Origin: RGIG8700 sp045535635
GTDB taxonomy: Bacteria > Bacillota > Clostridia > RGIG6154
Direction: 5' to 3'
Assembly (NCBI GenBank): GCA_045535635.1
Contig: JAZSLZ010000131.1
Location: 1-36,618 of the forward strand
DNA length: 36,618 nucleotides
Positions 24,134 through 31,934 of this stretch are shown here, piece by piece; position 1 is the first letter of the stretch; each line of letters opens with the position of its first letter. The position numbers and the translations under genes were made by a program. The notes beneath the pieces were generated by a model. The model saw only the letters and a list, made by a program, of their open reading frames with translations, had not been told where the DNA came from and made no database searches.

Positions 24134-25632
24134 AAGAAGCTACAATTGAAATTTTAAAAACGCTTGACAATGAGGCAGAAAAGCTGAAAAAAGAAATTTT
24201 AAATGCAAAAGACACTATTGAAATCAAAGGTACAACATATTATGTAAGTAATGACGGAAACGACGAAAACGACGGAAAATCTCCTGATACACCCTGGAAA
24301 ACCATTGACAGAGTAAATAAAGAGGCTTTTATGCCAGGTGACGGTGTTCGTTTTAAAAGAGGGAACCTTTTCAGAGGAACAATTCTTTCTCAAAATGGTG
24401 TTACATACTGTGCTTACGGAGAAGGAGAAAAACCTAAATTCTATGCCTGGAACAAAAATCTTGGTGATGCATCTCTATGGACTTTATATAATGAAAAAAG
24501 TAACATCTGGAAGCTTAATGAAAAAATTTTAGACTGCGGAACATTGGTGTTTAACGGTGGCGAAAAGCATTCCTATAAACACATACCAAGCTACAGGTAC
24601 GGAAAATTCTACTGCCGTTGGAAAGAAAATGTGGAATTTGACGTAACAAAAGAGCTTACAGGCGACCTTGATATTTACTGGTACTTTGAAGATAATTTTA
24701 CAACCGAGCCTTCTAAAGGCGAGGACTTCCCTATCCCTGTAATTGATGAAACCTGTTTTGGTGATCTTTACCTTCGTTGCGATAAAGGAAACCCTGGAGA
24801 AGTTTACAAAGATATTGAAGCAGTTCCAAGAACATGTATTGTAAGAGTGTGGTCAATCGATGATGTTAAGGTGGATAATCTTTGTATGAAATATGCAAAC
24901 TTTGCTGTTTCTGCCTTTGCGCCTGATGTTAAAGGCCTTCACGTTACAAACTGTGAAATTGGCTGGATAGGCGGTTGCATTCAGACATATATGGCTACAG
25001 ATCCAAACTATACTCCTGAAAAACGAGGCGGTGTAACAAGATACGGCAACGGTATTGAGGTTTATGGCGGATGCACAGACTTTTTAATAGATAACAACTA
25101 TATTTATCAGGTATATGATGCAGGTGCAACACATCAGGTTACAACTTTTGGAGATAAATTTGTAATGAAAGATGTTTGCTACAGTAATAATCTTATGGAA
25201 CACTGTGTATATTCAATAGAATACTTCCTTGAAGAAAGATCAAAAGGCACAGGAAGTATTATGGACACGATTGAAATTAAGAATAACATACTTCGCTTTG
25301 GTGGATATGGTTGGGGACAACAAAGACACAACACATACACCCCTGCTCTCATAAAGGGCTGGAGCTATGACAACACCGCAATAAACTTTAAAATTCATAA
25401 TAATATTTTGGACAGATGTGCATATCGCTTAGTTCACATTGTTGCTGAAAAAGAAGAGTATCTTCCTGAGATGAAAAATAATACTTATGTTCAAAAGCAC
25501 GGTATGACTCTTGGACAATATGGTTCAAAGGAAGCTAAAGAACCTGAGATAATGGCATTTTTTGAAAATGCAGAAGAAAAAATAAAAACTGTTATGAGAG
25601 ATGACGGCGCTGAGGTTTATTACATAAAATAA
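24130..25632 (+). CDS. Right-handed beta-helix protein (pectate-lyase-like fold), no signal peptide
   Basis: 500 residues. After a short coiled N-terminus comes the signature YYVSNDGNDENDGKSPDTPW (about 38-57), the typical beginning of parallel beta-helix proteins of DUF1565 or polysaccharide-lyase type. Later rungs show DVKGLHVTNCEIGWIGG, FLIDNNYIYQVYDAG, DTIEIKNNILRFGG and NFKIHNNILDRCA. Enzymes with this fold cut or isomerise polysaccharides and are normally exported, but no signal peptide is visible here, so a cytosolic role on imported oligosaccharide is inferred. Overlap of 4 bases with the phosphodiesterase suggests coupled expression. I cannot assign an activity. No clear terminator follows. 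Confidence 0.75.
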   Translation: MKEATIEILKTLDNEAEKLKKEILNAKDTIEIKGTTYYVSNDGNDENDGKSPDTPWKTIDRVNKEAFMPGDGVRFKRGNLFRGTILSQNGVTYCAYGEGEKPKFYAWNKNLGDASLWTLYNEKSNIWKLNEKILDCGTLVFNGGEKHSYKHIPSYRYGKFYCRWKENVEFDVTKELTGDLDIYWYFEDNFTTEPSKGEDFPIPVIDETCFGDLYLRCDKGNPGEVYKDIEAVPRTCIVRVWSIDDVKVDNLCMKYANFAVSAFAPDVKGLHVTNCEIGWIGGCIQTYMATDPNYTPEKRGGVTRYGNGIEVYGGCTDFLIDNNYIYQVYDAGATHQVTTFGDKFVMKDVCYSNNLMEHCVYSIEYFLEERSKGTGSIMDTIEIKNNILRFGGYGWGQQRHNTYTPALIKGWSYDNTAINFKIHNNILDRCAYRLVHIVAEKEEYLPEMKNNTYVQKHGMTLGQYGSKEAKEPEIMAFFENAEEKIKTVMRDDGAEVYYIK

Positions 25633-25690
25633 ATACCTGTTAGTAAAATGGGATTTTTCTGATTTTCAATAAATTTTTTCAAAAAACTTC

Positions 25691-25719
25691 TTGACTTTTG
25701 AATTTCAGGGTGCTATAAT
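25691..25719 (+). promoter_or_regulatory. Sigma-A promoter of the aromatic amino acid operon
   Basis: TTGACT (25691-25696), 17-base spacer, TATAAT (25714-25719). The start is predicted near 25726, at the 5' end of the T-box leader. Confidence 0.9.
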
Positions 25720-25725
25720 TACCCC

Positions 25726-26010
25726 ATAATTTAAATGCGTTTGAGCAGAAATAAGTAGCTTGGGAAGAGCCTTGAGAGAGTTGTCGGTTGGTGCGAGGCA
25801 ATGGTGATGACCTTGACGAATTCCTTCTGTTAGCAGTACGCTGAACAATTTCAAGTAGGCGTTACCGGGTGTTCCCGTTATAGAACTAAGGTATGCTTGT
25901 ACCTGGCAAGGTCGCTTCCGTGAGAAAGCGATAAACTGAGGTGGTACCACGGGAATATGATTATCTCGTCCTCTGTATCCTTAACAGGATTGCGGAGGGC
26001 GTATTTTTTT
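25726..26010 (+). promoter_or_regulatory. T-box riboswitch, probably tRNA-Phe specific
   Basis: Leader of about 330 bases before the DAHP synthase gene (25633-26058 holds no gene). The canonical T-box sequence AGGTGGTACCACGGG is at 25939-25953. Stem I pairs CAGAA (25746-25750) with TTCTG (25825-25829); its internal loop has the 5' AGUA motif (25754-25757) and, on the 3' side, GAA-UUC-C, so the specifier is read as UUC (25821-25823), phenylalanine. The antiterminator bulge UGGU (25942-25945) would pair with a tRNA acceptor end ACCA, fitting a discriminator A as in tRNA-Phe and arguing against tRNA-Trp. Uncharged tRNA should stabilise the antiterminator and switch the operon on. The T-box call is very sure; the specifier reading is likely. 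Confidence 0.93.
25967..26010 (+). terminator. T-box regulated terminator
   Basis: Stem beginning CGTCCTC (25967-25973) pairs with GAGGGCG (25995-26001), with an inner ATCC/GGAT helix and a TTAACA loop, followed by TA and seven T. CCTC of the first arm can instead pair with GAGG before the T-box sequence, giving the competing antiterminator. Confidence 0.9.
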
Positions 26011-26058
26011 ACTCTTCCCTCTCGCTTCCAACAAAAATTTTTAATCGAGGTGTTTTCA

Positions 26059-27087
26059 ATGTCAATGAATTTCCACAGAAAACTTCCAATTCCAAAGGAA
26101 GTAAAAGAAGAATTCCCTCTTACCGAAAAAATGATTAAGGTAAAGGAAGAAAGAGATAATGGTATCAAAGCCGTTTTCGAGGGCAAATCAGATAAATTTA
26201 TACTTATTATCGGACCTTGTTCTGCAGACCACAGTGAGCCTGTTTTAGAATATATTTCAAGGCTCAGGAAAATAGAAGATGAGGTTTCAGACAAGATTAT
26301 CATTATTCCGAGAATATATACAAACAAGCCACGAACAACAGGTCAGGGCTACAAGGGTATGCTTCATCAGCCAGATCCTGATGAAAAGCCTGATATGTAC
26401 AAGGGCATAGTTGCAATAAGAGACCTTCATTTATCTGCACTTAAGGACTATGATTTCACTTGTGCAGACGAGATGCTTTACCCTGAAAATTACCGTTATT
26501 TATCAGATATTTTATCTTATGTTGCTATTGGTGCAAGATCGGTTGAAAATCAGCAACACCGACTTACTGCAAGTGGTCTTGAGGCTCCAGTTGGTATGAA
26601 GAACCCAACAGGTGGCGACTTAACTGTTATGATGAATTCCATTGTTGCTTCACAGTCAAGCCACACTTTCCTTTATCGTGGATGGGAGGTTACAAGTGAC
26701 GGTAATCCTTATGCACACGCAATTCTTCGAGGATATGTTGACTACTCAGGAAGAAGTGTTTCAAATTACCACTACGAAGACCTTTTGAGAGTTAATGAAT
26801 TATATAATAATACAAAGCTTTTAAATCCTTCTGTTATTGTTGACACAAACCACAACAATTCAGGCAAAAAATATCTTGAACAAATCCGTATTGCAAAAGA
26901 TGTTGTTCATAGCAGAAATCAGAATGATGATATTAAGAGACTTGTTAAAGGTCTTATGATTGAAAGCTATATTGAAGATGGTGCTCAGGCTATTGGCGAA
27001 CATATATTCGGCAAGTCTATTACAGACCCTTGCCTTGGATGGGATAAGACACAAAAACTTATCTATGATATTGCAGACAATTTGTGA
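26059..27087 (+). CDS. aroF: 3-deoxy-7-phosphoheptulonate (DAHP) synthase, class I
   Basis: Condenses phosphoenolpyruvate and erythrose 4-phosphate, the entry step of the shikimate pathway. The 342 residues match the AroFGH type: IIGPCSADHSEPVLEYI, RIYTNKPRTTGQGYKG, ENQQHRLTASGLEAPVGMKNPTGGD (in two parts), SDGNPYAHAILRG and VIVDTNHNNSGK. The ATG at 26059 follows CGAGGTG by 6 bases; sequence upstream in frame belongs to the T-box terminator and is untranslated. First gene of the operon, so T-box control acts on the pathway's entry. Allosteric feedback by an aromatic amino acid is usual in this type, but the effector cannot be told here. The symbol could equally be aroG or aroH. Confidence 0.95.
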   Translation: MSMNFHRKLPIPKEVKEEFPLTEKMIKVKEERDNGIKAVFEGKSDKFILIIGPCSADHSEPVLEYISRLRKIEDEVSDKIIIIPRIYTNKPRTTGQGYKGMLHQPDPDEKPDMYKGIVAIRDLHLSALKDYDFTCADEMLYPENYRYLSDILSYVAIGARSVENQQHRLTASGLEAPVGMKNPTGGDLTVMMNSIVASQSSHTFLYRGWEVTSDGNPYAHAILRGYVDYSGRSVSNYHYEDLLRVNELYNNTKLLNPSVIVDTNHNNSGKKYLEQIRIAKDVVHSRNQNDDIKRLVKGLMIESYIEDGAQAIGEHIFGKSITDPCLGWDKTQKLIYDIADNL

Positions 27088-27097
27088 GGATAAACAA

Positions 27098-28186
27098 ATG
27101 AACAAATTAGAAAAAGCAAGAGAAATTATTAACGAAACAGATAAAAAAATGGCAGAGCTTTTCACACTTAGAATGGAGGCTTCAAAGCTTGTTGCGGAGC
27201 ATAAGCAGGAGCACGGTCTGCCTGTTTATGATGCAGTAAGAGAAATAGAGGTTATTGAAAAGAACTCAAAGCTTATCGATGATGATGAAATCCGTTCTTA
27301 TTATGTGAATTTCTTAAAATCAACAATGAAGCTTTCAAGACAGTATCAGCACAAGCTTATTTCAGGTATGAAGGTTGCATATAGCGGTGTTGAGGGTGCT
27401 TTTGCACACATAGCATCAGGAAAAATCTTCCCTGATGGCTACAAAATCCCCTACTCTGATTTTGAATCTGCATATAATGCAGTTGTTTCAGGAGAATGTG
27501 AATGTGCAGTTCTTCCAATTGAAAACAGTTATTCAGGAGAAGTTGGTCAGGTGCTTGACTTAATGTTTAAGGGCAATCTTTATATAAACGGTGTTTATGA
27601 CCTTACTGTATCTCAAAACCTTTTAGGTGTTAAGGGTGCTAAAATTTCAGACATTCGTGAGGTTATGAGCCATCCTCAGGCACTTTCACAATGTGCAAAA
27701 TTCATAAAAGAGCATAATCTTGATGAAACCCAGGCTTCAAATACTGCAATCGCTGCTCAAAAGGTTGCAGAGGCAAACGATAAAAGCATCGGTGCTATTG
27801 CAAGTAAGGAAACTGCAGAGCTTTATGGGCTTGATATTATTGAAAGTGATATAAACGCAAGTAATTTCAACACAACTCGATTTGCAGTATTTTCAAGAGC
27901 CGAAAACACAGACAAAACAACTGACAACAATTTTCTTCTTTTATTTACTGTTGGACACGTTGCAGGTGCTTTGGCAAAAGCAATTAATGTTATCGGAAAT
28001 CATGGTTTTAATATGAAAGTTTTACGAAGCAGACCTGTTAAGGATGAAAAATGGCAATATTATTTTTATGTTGAAGCAGAGGGAAATATAAACAGCCCTG
28101 ATGGTCAGCAGATGGTTGAAGAACTTAAAAAATACTGCGACTCTCTTAAGGTTGTAGGTAATTACTCTATGAGGGAAAAATTATGA
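27098..28186 (+). CDS. pheA: Bifunctional chorismate mutase / prephenate dehydratase (P-protein)
   Basis: Makes phenylpyruvate from chorismate via prephenate. Three parts: AroQ-type chorismate mutase helices (about 1-88; LEKAREIINETDKKMAELF, RMEASKLV), prephenate dehydratase (about 91-268; VAYSGVEGAFAH, PIENSYSGEV, catalytic FNTTRFAVF with TTRF at 259-262) and a C-terminal ACT domain (about 278-360). At 362 residues it is normal for a P-protein. In the ACT domain the Phe-binding motifs usually written GALV and ESRP read GALA (290-293) and RSRP (310-313), so feedback by phenylalanine may be altered. The ATG at 27098 has GAGG 8 bases upstream, 10 bases after aroF. It overlaps aroB by 4 bases. 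Confidence 0.95.
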   Translation: MNKLEKAREIINETDKKMAELFTLRMEASKLVAEHKQEHGLPVYDAVREIEVIEKNSKLIDDDEIRSYYVNFLKSTMKLSRQYQHKLISGMKVAYSGVEGAFAHIASGKIFPDGYKIPYSDFESAYNAVVSGECECAVLPIENSYSGEVGQVLDLMFKGNLYINGVYDLTVSQNLLGVKGAKISDIREVMSHPQALSQCAKFIKEHNLDETQASNTAIAAQKVAEANDKSIGAIASKETAELYGLDIIESDINASNFNTTRFAVFSRAENTDKTTDNNFLLLFTVGHVAGALAKAINVIGNHGFNMKVLRSRPVKDEKWQYYFYVEAEGNINSPDGQQMVEELKKYCDSLKVVGNYSMREKL

Positions 28187-29181
28187 TTATAAATATGGAT
28201 TTAGGCAAAAACAGTTATGATATTGTTGTTGAAAGAGGTTGTCTCAAAAAGGCAGGAGAGCTTCTTGACCTTAACAGGAAGGTTCTTATTGTAACTGATG
28301 ACGGTGTGCCTGAAGAATACAGTAAATGTATTGCACACCAGTGTAAATCACCTGTTATTGAATGTGTAGCTCAGGGTGAAGGAAGTAAGAGCTTCAAAAT
28401 CTATGAGCATCTTTTATCTGTTCTTCTTGAGAATAATTTTACAAGAGGCGACTGCGTTGTTGCAGTTGGCGGTGGTGTTGTTGGTGACCTTTCAGGGTTT
28501 GTGGCATCATCATTTATGCGTGGAATAGATTTTTACAACATTCCCACTACCCTGCTTTCACAGATTGATTCTTCAATCGGCGGAAAAGTTGCAATTAATC
28601 TTAACGGAATTAAAAATATTGTGGGTGCTTTCTATCAACCAAAGAAAGTTTTAATTGATCCTGATGTTTTAAAAACTCTTCCTGAAAGACAGATTTCAAA
28701 CGGTCTTGCAGAGGCTATAAAAATGTCTCTTACATCAGATGCAGAGCTTTTCGATTTGTTTGAAACAAAAGACATACTTGAAAACATTGACGAAATTATT
28801 ATAAAATCTCTTGAGATTAAACGAATGGTTGTTCAGCAGGACGAAAAAGAAAACGGACTAAGAAAAATTCTGAATTTCGGACATACAATAGGTCACGCAG
28901 TTGAAAGCACACAAAAGCTTTATCACGGCGAATGTGTTGCACTTGGTATGATACCTATGTGTGGTGAAGAGGTTCGAAATCGACTTATAAATGTACTTAA
29001 AAAGGCTGATTTGCCTACAAGTATTGCTCTTGATAAAGATGCTTGTTTAAATGCCATAAAGCACGATAAAAAGATTGACAGAGATAAAATTACCGTTATT
29101 TATGTAAACATTCCTGGTGAGTTTGAAATGAAAAAACTTACATTAGAGGAAATTTCACAAATTACAAAGGATGTGATTTAA
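28183..29181 (+). CDS. aroB: 3-dehydroquinate synthase
   Basis: NAD- and zinc-dependent cyclase turning DAHP into 3-dehydroquinate. The 332 residues show the NAD-binding GGGVVGDLSGFVASSFMRG, IPTTLLSQIDSSIGGKVAIN, and the metal-binding segments LAEAIK and NFGHTIGHAVE. Length is slightly short (family about 340-360) but all active-site blocks are present. It overlaps pheA by 4 bases and shares one base with aroC. Confidence 0.97.
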   Translation: MIINMDLGKNSYDIVVERGCLKKAGELLDLNRKVLIVTDDGVPEEYSKCIAHQCKSPVIECVAQGEGSKSFKIYEHLLSVLLENNFTRGDCVVAVGGGVVGDLSGFVASSFMRGIDFYNIPTTLLSQIDSSIGGKVAINLNGIKNIVGAFYQPKKVLIDPDVLKTLPERQISNGLAEAIKMSLTSDAELFDLFETKDILENIDEIIIKSLEIKRMVVQQDEKENGLRKILNFGHTIGHAVESTQKLYHGECVALGMIPMCGEEVRNRLINVLKKADLPTSIALDKDACLNAIKHDKKIDRDKITVIYVNIPGEFEMKKLTLEEISQITKDVI

Positions 29182-30278
29182 TGAAGAACACATTTGGAAA
29201 CAGTGTGAGCGTAACTATATTCGGGGAAAGCCACGGAAGCGAAATAGGTGCAGTCCTTGACGGACTTGCACCCGGAATTAAGGTTGATACTGACTTTATT
29301 GCATCGCAAATGGACAAACGCCGTGCCAAAGGTGAACTTTCAACCAAGCGTACAGAGGCTGACGAGGTTATAATTTCAAGCGGTGTTTTTAACGGAAGAA
29401 CTACAGGTACACCTGTGTGCCTTACCATAAAAAACAACAACACTCAAAGCAAGGATTACAGTGAAACAAGAAATCTTGCCCGTCCTGGACACGCAGACTA
29501 TACTGCGAACTGTAAATATCACGGCTTTGAGGACTTTCGAGGCGGCGGACATTTCAGCGGAAGAGTTACTGCACCACTTGTTGCGGCAGGTGCTATTGCC
29601 ATATCCGCACTTAGAGAAAAAGGAATATATATCGGCACACACATTAAAAAATGTGCAGGTATTTCAGACAGAGACTTTGCAGATATTATTACAGATATAA
29701 AAACTCTCGAAAATACTGACTTTGCAGTTTTTAATGAAGCTTCAAAAGAAAAAATGATTGATGCCATAAAAACTGCTTCAAATGATGGTGATAGCGTTGG
29801 AGGAATTCTTGAAACTGCAGTAGTTGGTCTTCCTGCAGGTTTGGGAGAACCTTGGTTTGACTCTTTTGAAAGTGTTCTTTCACACATTCTTTTCTCTATT
29901 CCAGGGGTTAAGGGTGTGCAGTTTGGCAAAGGTTTTGAAATGGCAGATATGATGGGAAGCGAGGCAAACGACCAATTCGAAATAAAAGACGGTGAAATTG
30001 TAACCAAAACAAACAACAATGGTGGTATTAACGGTGGTATTACTAATGGTATGCCAGTTATTTTTAGTTGTGCAGTTAAACCAACACCATCTATTTATAA
30101 AAAGCAGGACACAGTTAATTTTATCAACAAAGAAAACACAGAAATTGAAATTAAAGGCAGACATGATCCTGCCATAATCCACAGAGCGAGAGTTGTTGTT
30201 GATAGCGTTGTTGCACTTGCTATTTGCGATATACTTGCTCTTCGCTATGGTACAGACTACCTGAAAGGAAATTCATAA
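29181..30278 (+). CDS. aroC: Chorismate synthase
   Basis: FMN-dependent last step of the common pathway, EPSP to chorismate. Signatures: FGESHGSEIGAVLDGL near the N-terminus, RPGHADYT, EDFRGGGHFSGRVTAPLVAAGAI (in two parts), GKGFEMADMMGSEAND and RHDPAIIHRARVVVDSV. At 365 residues it is complete. Its ATG shares the final A of the aroB stop (TAATG), and it ends the same way on the next gene, so translation is tightly coupled along the operon. Confidence 0.97.
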   Translation: MKNTFGNSVSVTIFGESHGSEIGAVLDGLAPGIKVDTDFIASQMDKRRAKGELSTKRTEADEVIISSGVFNGRTTGTPVCLTIKNNNTQSKDYSETRNLARPGHADYTANCKYHGFEDFRGGGHFSGRVTAPLVAAGAIAISALREKGIYIGTHIKKCAGISDRDFADIITDIKTLENTDFAVFNEASKEKMIDAIKTASNDGDSVGGILETAVVGLPAGLGEPWFDSFESVLSHILFSIPGVKGVQFGKGFEMADMMGSEANDQFEIKDGEIVTKTNNNGGINGGITNGMPVIFSCAVKPTPSIYKKQDTVNFINKENTEIEIKGRHDPAIIHRARVVVDSVVALAICDILALRYGTDYLKGNS

Positions 30279-31501
30279 TGCAGTACGGATGTATTGGTGA
30301 GCATTTGGCTCATAGCTTTTCAAAGGAAATTCACAATAAAATAGCTGACTATAATTATGAGCTTTGCGAAATTGCAAGGGAAAACCTTGATGACTTTATG
30401 AACGAAAAAAACTTTAAAGCCATCAATGTTACCATACCATATAAAGAAGCGGTAATCCCCTATCTTTATTATATTGACGACGCTGCAAAGGAAATCGGTG
30501 CAGTTAATACCATTGTTAATAAAGATGGAAAGCTTTACGGCTACAACACAGATTTTATGGGAATGAGTGTTCTTGCCGACAAAACAGAACTTGATTTTAA
30601 AGATAAAAAAGTTCTTGTTTTAGGCACAGGCGGAACAAGTAAAACTGCAACCGCAGTTGCAAAAAGCAAGGGTGCAAAAGAGGTTATTAAGGTCAGCAGA
30701 AAAAATGGCGTAACTTATGAGGATGCAAAAAAGCTTCACAGTGATGCACAGATTATAATAAACACCACCCCTTGCGGAATGTTTCCTGATAATTACTCCT
30801 CTCCCATTAACCTTGATGATTTCCCTTTGGTTGACGGTGTACTTGATGCAGTTTACAACCCAATTGTAACAAAGCTTGTTCGCTCTGCATTAAAAAAAGG
30901 AATTAAGGCGCAATCAGGTCTTTATATGCTTGTTGCTCAGGCAGTTTTTGCATCCGAAAAATTTATTGATACCAAATATGATGCAGAAATTATAAACAAG
31001 GTCTACAATGAAATTTCAAAAGAAAAAAGAAATATTATTCTGATCGGTATGCCAGGTTGCGGAAAATCTACTGTTGGTAAAATACTTGCAGAAATAGCCG
31101 TCAAAAGTTTCGTTGATACAGACGATTTGATTATTAAAGAACACGGAAGTATTACTGAAATATTTGAAAAATACGGAGAAAAGACTTTCAGAGATTTTGA
31201 AACAGATGCAGTAAAAGATGCTTCCAAAAACAATGCAACAATAATTGCAACCGGTGGCGGTGCAATTCTTAAAGAAGAGAATGTTGACGCACTTAAATCA
31301 AACGGAGTTGTCTTTTTTATAGACAGACCTCTTGAAAGCCTCATCCCTACAGATGACAGACCTCTTGCAAAAGATAAAGATGCCATCATAAATAGATACA
31401 ACGAAAGATACGAAAAATATTTATCATCTGCCGATGTTGTAATTAAGGCTAACTGTACGCCTGAAGATGTGGCAAAAAAAATAATTAACTATATGGAGTA
31501 A
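30278..31501 (+). CDS. aroE-aroK: Fused shikimate dehydrogenase / shikimate kinase (AroE-AroK)
   Basis: One 407-residue chain with two consecutive pathway enzymes. Residues about 1-247 are AroE: GCIGEHLAHSFSKEIHN, NVTIPYKEAV with catalytic K56, YGYNTDFMG with D92, NADP-binding LGTGGTSKTA (115-124), and ATP-independent C-terminal helix SGLYMLVAQAV. Residues about 251-407 are AroK: P-loop IGMPGCGKS (256-264), FVDTDDLI, FRDFETDAV, ATGGGAIL and the lid region DDRPLAK. The reading frame is continuous with only a short linker (SKEKRN), so this is a real fusion and not two adjacent genes. The ATG at 30278 overlaps the aroC stop. It should reduce dehydroshikimate and then phosphorylate shikimate. Confidence 0.95.
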   Translation: MQYGCIGEHLAHSFSKEIHNKIADYNYELCEIARENLDDFMNEKNFKAINVTIPYKEAVIPYLYYIDDAAKEIGAVNTIVNKDGKLYGYNTDFMGMSVLADKTELDFKDKKVLVLGTGGTSKTATAVAKSKGAKEVIKVSRKNGVTYEDAKKLHSDAQIIINTTPCGMFPDNYSSPINLDDFPLVDGVLDAVYNPIVTKLVRSALKKGIKAQSGLYMLVAQAVFASEKFIDTKYDAEIINKVYNEISKEKRNIILIGMPGCGKSTVGKILAEIAVKSFVDTDDLIIKEHGSITEIFEKYGEKTFRDFETDAVKDASKNNATIIATGGGAILKEENVDALKSNGVVFFIDRPLESLIPTDDRPLAKDKDAIINRYNERYEKYLSSADVVIKANCTPEDVAKKIINYME

Positions 31502-31504
31502 GCT

Positions 31505-31930
31505 ATGAAAATACTGGTTATAAACGGACCTAACTTAAATATGCTCGGTGTAAGAGAGCCTGATATTTACGGTAAAACAACATACAAAGACCTTTGTGAG
31601 TTTATTGAAAATCACTGCAAAGAAAAAAATGTGCATGTTGAATTTTATCAGTCTAACCACGAAGGTGATTTAGTTGACAAAATCCACTCTGCCTATAATA
31701 ATTTTGACGGAATTGTTATAAATCCTGGCGCTTACACTCACACAAGTATCGCACTTTTAGATGCAGTAAAGGCAGTTGGTGTTCCAACTGTTGAAGTGCA
31801 TATTTCAGATGTGGACGCAAGAGAAGAATTCAGAAAAATAAGCTACATCCGTCTTGCTTGTAAAACCACTATTTCAGGCATAGGCATAAAGGGATATACA
31901 GATGCAATAGATTATCTTTTAAAGGACTGA
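31505..31930 (+). CDS. aroQ: 3-dehydroquinate dehydratase, type II
   Basis: Converts 3-dehydroquinate to 3-dehydroshikimate. The 141-residue protein is the small dodecameric type II enzyme: ILVINGPNLNMLGVREPDIYG at the N-terminus with the catalytic tyrosine, YQSNHEGDLVDKIH, INPGAYTHTSIAL with the substrate-binding histidine, and VEVHISDVDAREEFRKIS. All expected motifs are intact. It lies 3 bases after aroE-aroK and 4 before aroA. Confidence 0.97.
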   Translation: MKILVINGPNLNMLGVREPDIYGKTTYKDLCEFIENHCKEKNVHVEFYQSNHEGDLVDKIHSAYNNFDGIVINPGAYTHTSIALLDAVKAVGVPTVEVHISDVDAREEFRKISYIRLACKTTISGIGIKGYTDAIDYLLKD

Positions 31931-31934
31931 TATT

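Noticed and set aside
25878..26327. Minus-strand open frame across the T-box terminator and start of aroF
   Set aside because: It spans a structured RNA leader and a conserved coding region on the opposite strand and shows no family resemblance.
29519..30019. Minus-strand open frame of 166 codons inside aroC
   Set aside because: Antisense to highly conserved chorismate synthase blocks; the length is explained by codon bias of the real gene.
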